Shown: positions 6,522-6,643 of the stretch, one piece after another
How positions within the stretch are numbered: position 1 is the first letter of the stretch
Layout of the letters: every line of letters begins with the position of its first letter
Source of the DNA: Kordiimonadaceae bacterium
Lineage (GTDB): Bacteria > Pseudomonadota > Alphaproteobacteria > Sphingomonadales > Emcibacteraceae
Direction: 5' to 3'
DNA: 6,643 nt
Assembly (NCBI GenBank): GCA_018699075.1
Contig: JABIPV010000233.1
Coordinates: 1 to 6,643, forward strand
Program-made: the position numbers and the translations under genes
Notes under the pieces: generated by a model
What the model was told of the DNA's origin: nothing
The model's input: the letters and a program-made list of their open reading frames with translations, nothing else
Database searches by the model: none

Positions 6522-6578
6522 TGTAGACACTTTACTTGTTATAAAATGGAAGCAAGGAGTTAAGGTATTATGTCTACA
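6522..6578 (+). repeat. Inverted repeat linking the IS terminus to the transposase start codon
   Basis: TGTAGACA at 6522-6529 and TGTCTACA at 6571-6578 are perfect 8 bp inverse complements 41 bp apart; two G-U pairs (6521/6579, 6520/6580) could extend the stem in RNA. The right arm covers the T and G of the ATG at 6570-6572. A transcript entering from outside the IS would carry both arms and could fold to hide the start codon, while one starting inside the IS would lack the left arm. This control mode is known for other elements such as IS10 and IS50; here it is inferred. Confidence 0.5.
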
Positions 6579-6643
6579 GGAATACGATACACAGAAGAGT
6601 TTAAACGCGACGCGGTCGCACAAGTCACGGACCGTGGTTACAG
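6570..6643 (+). CDS. IS3-family transposase OrfA, N-terminal fragment (3' end outside window)
   Basis: The 24 complete codons visible encode a peptide starting MSTGIRYTEEFKRDAV, the typical beginning of IS3-family OrfA (transposase_8/HTH type), where the YTEEFKRDAV block leads into the helix-turn-helix that binds the terminal repeats. AAGGAG at 6554-6559 is a strong ribosome site 10 bases before the ATG at 6570. In the family, OrfA and a downstream OrfB with the DDE domain are joined by programmed frameshifting; that region is beyond the window. The start codon itself lies in an inverted copy of the IS terminus (see the separate entry). Confidence 0.85.
   Translation, partial: MSTGIRYTEEFKRDAVAQVTDRGY

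Larger units (their letters stand above)
6522..6643 (+). mobile_element. IS3-family insertion sequence, left end (continues past window)
   Basis: Homology to the esterase stops near 6514, and a new block begins with TGTAGACAC at 6522, a TG-starting terminus of the kind found in IS3-family elements. A leader of about 48 bp follows, then an OrfA-type transposase start. Only the left end is in the window, so the right inverted repeat and the short target duplication cannot be seen. The exact left edge is uncertain within 6515-6522. The transposase reads away from the broken esterase. Confidence 0.78.

Noticed and set aside
6524..6547. Internal IS promoter from TAGACA and TATAAA
   Set aside because: The hexamers are good matches but only about 10 bp apart, too close for a working sigma-70 promoter.

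Overview
The window is AT-rich bacterial DNA (GC looks near 40% by eye; not computed) with densely packed genes, Shine-Dalgarno-type start sites, Sec- and Tat-type export signals, a CE15-like sugar-ester hydrolase remnant and an IS3-family element. This fits a Gram-negative, probably marine, proteobacterium. I lean towards an AT-rich alphaproteobacterium, but nothing here fixes the taxon, and no RNA gene, CRISPR array or phage gene is visible.

Plus strand, 2-5780: six genes run head to tail with gaps of 4, 45, 90, 4 and 56 bp. They are the C-terminal half of an amidohydrolase (2-601), a complete exported paralogue of it (606-1829), a Tat-exported dienelactone-hydrolase-like enzyme (1875-2768), a DinB-fold protein (2859-3392), a 488-residue two-domain protein (3397-4863) and a CPBP/CAAX-type membrane protease (4920-5780). 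The amidohydrolase pair and the dienelactone-hydrolase-like enzyme appear to be exported hydrolases acting on scavenged peptides or small esters. The DinB and two-domain proteins look cytoplasmic. No shared pathway can be read with certainty, and the 90 and 56 bp gaps may each hold a promoter.

The most unusual object is the 3397-4863 gene. Its first ~226 residues are an Asp/Glu-type amino-acid racemase with both catalytic cysteines. From about residue 240 it is a ferredoxin-NADP-reductase-like flavoprotein. The joint (about residues 226-243) reads like the last strand of a plant-type [2Fe-2S] ferredoxin domain, keeping only one of four cluster cysteines. It looks as if a racemase gene was joined in frame to a ferredoxin-reductase gene with loss of most of the ferredoxin domain, though an assembly chimera must be excluded.

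Minus strand, 5800-6514: a small CHMI-family tautomerase lies downstream of a CE15-like esterase that survives only as its C-terminal ~117 codons. The esterase is cut at about 6515 by the left end of an IS3-family element (about 6522 to the window end), whose transposase OrfA starts at 6570 and runs off the window. The insertion removes the esterase's catalytic serine region and probably separates the CHMI gene from its promoter. The IS terminus TGTAGACA recurs as a perfect inverted copy over the transposase start codon, which suggests a hairpin that would block translation from read-through transcripts.
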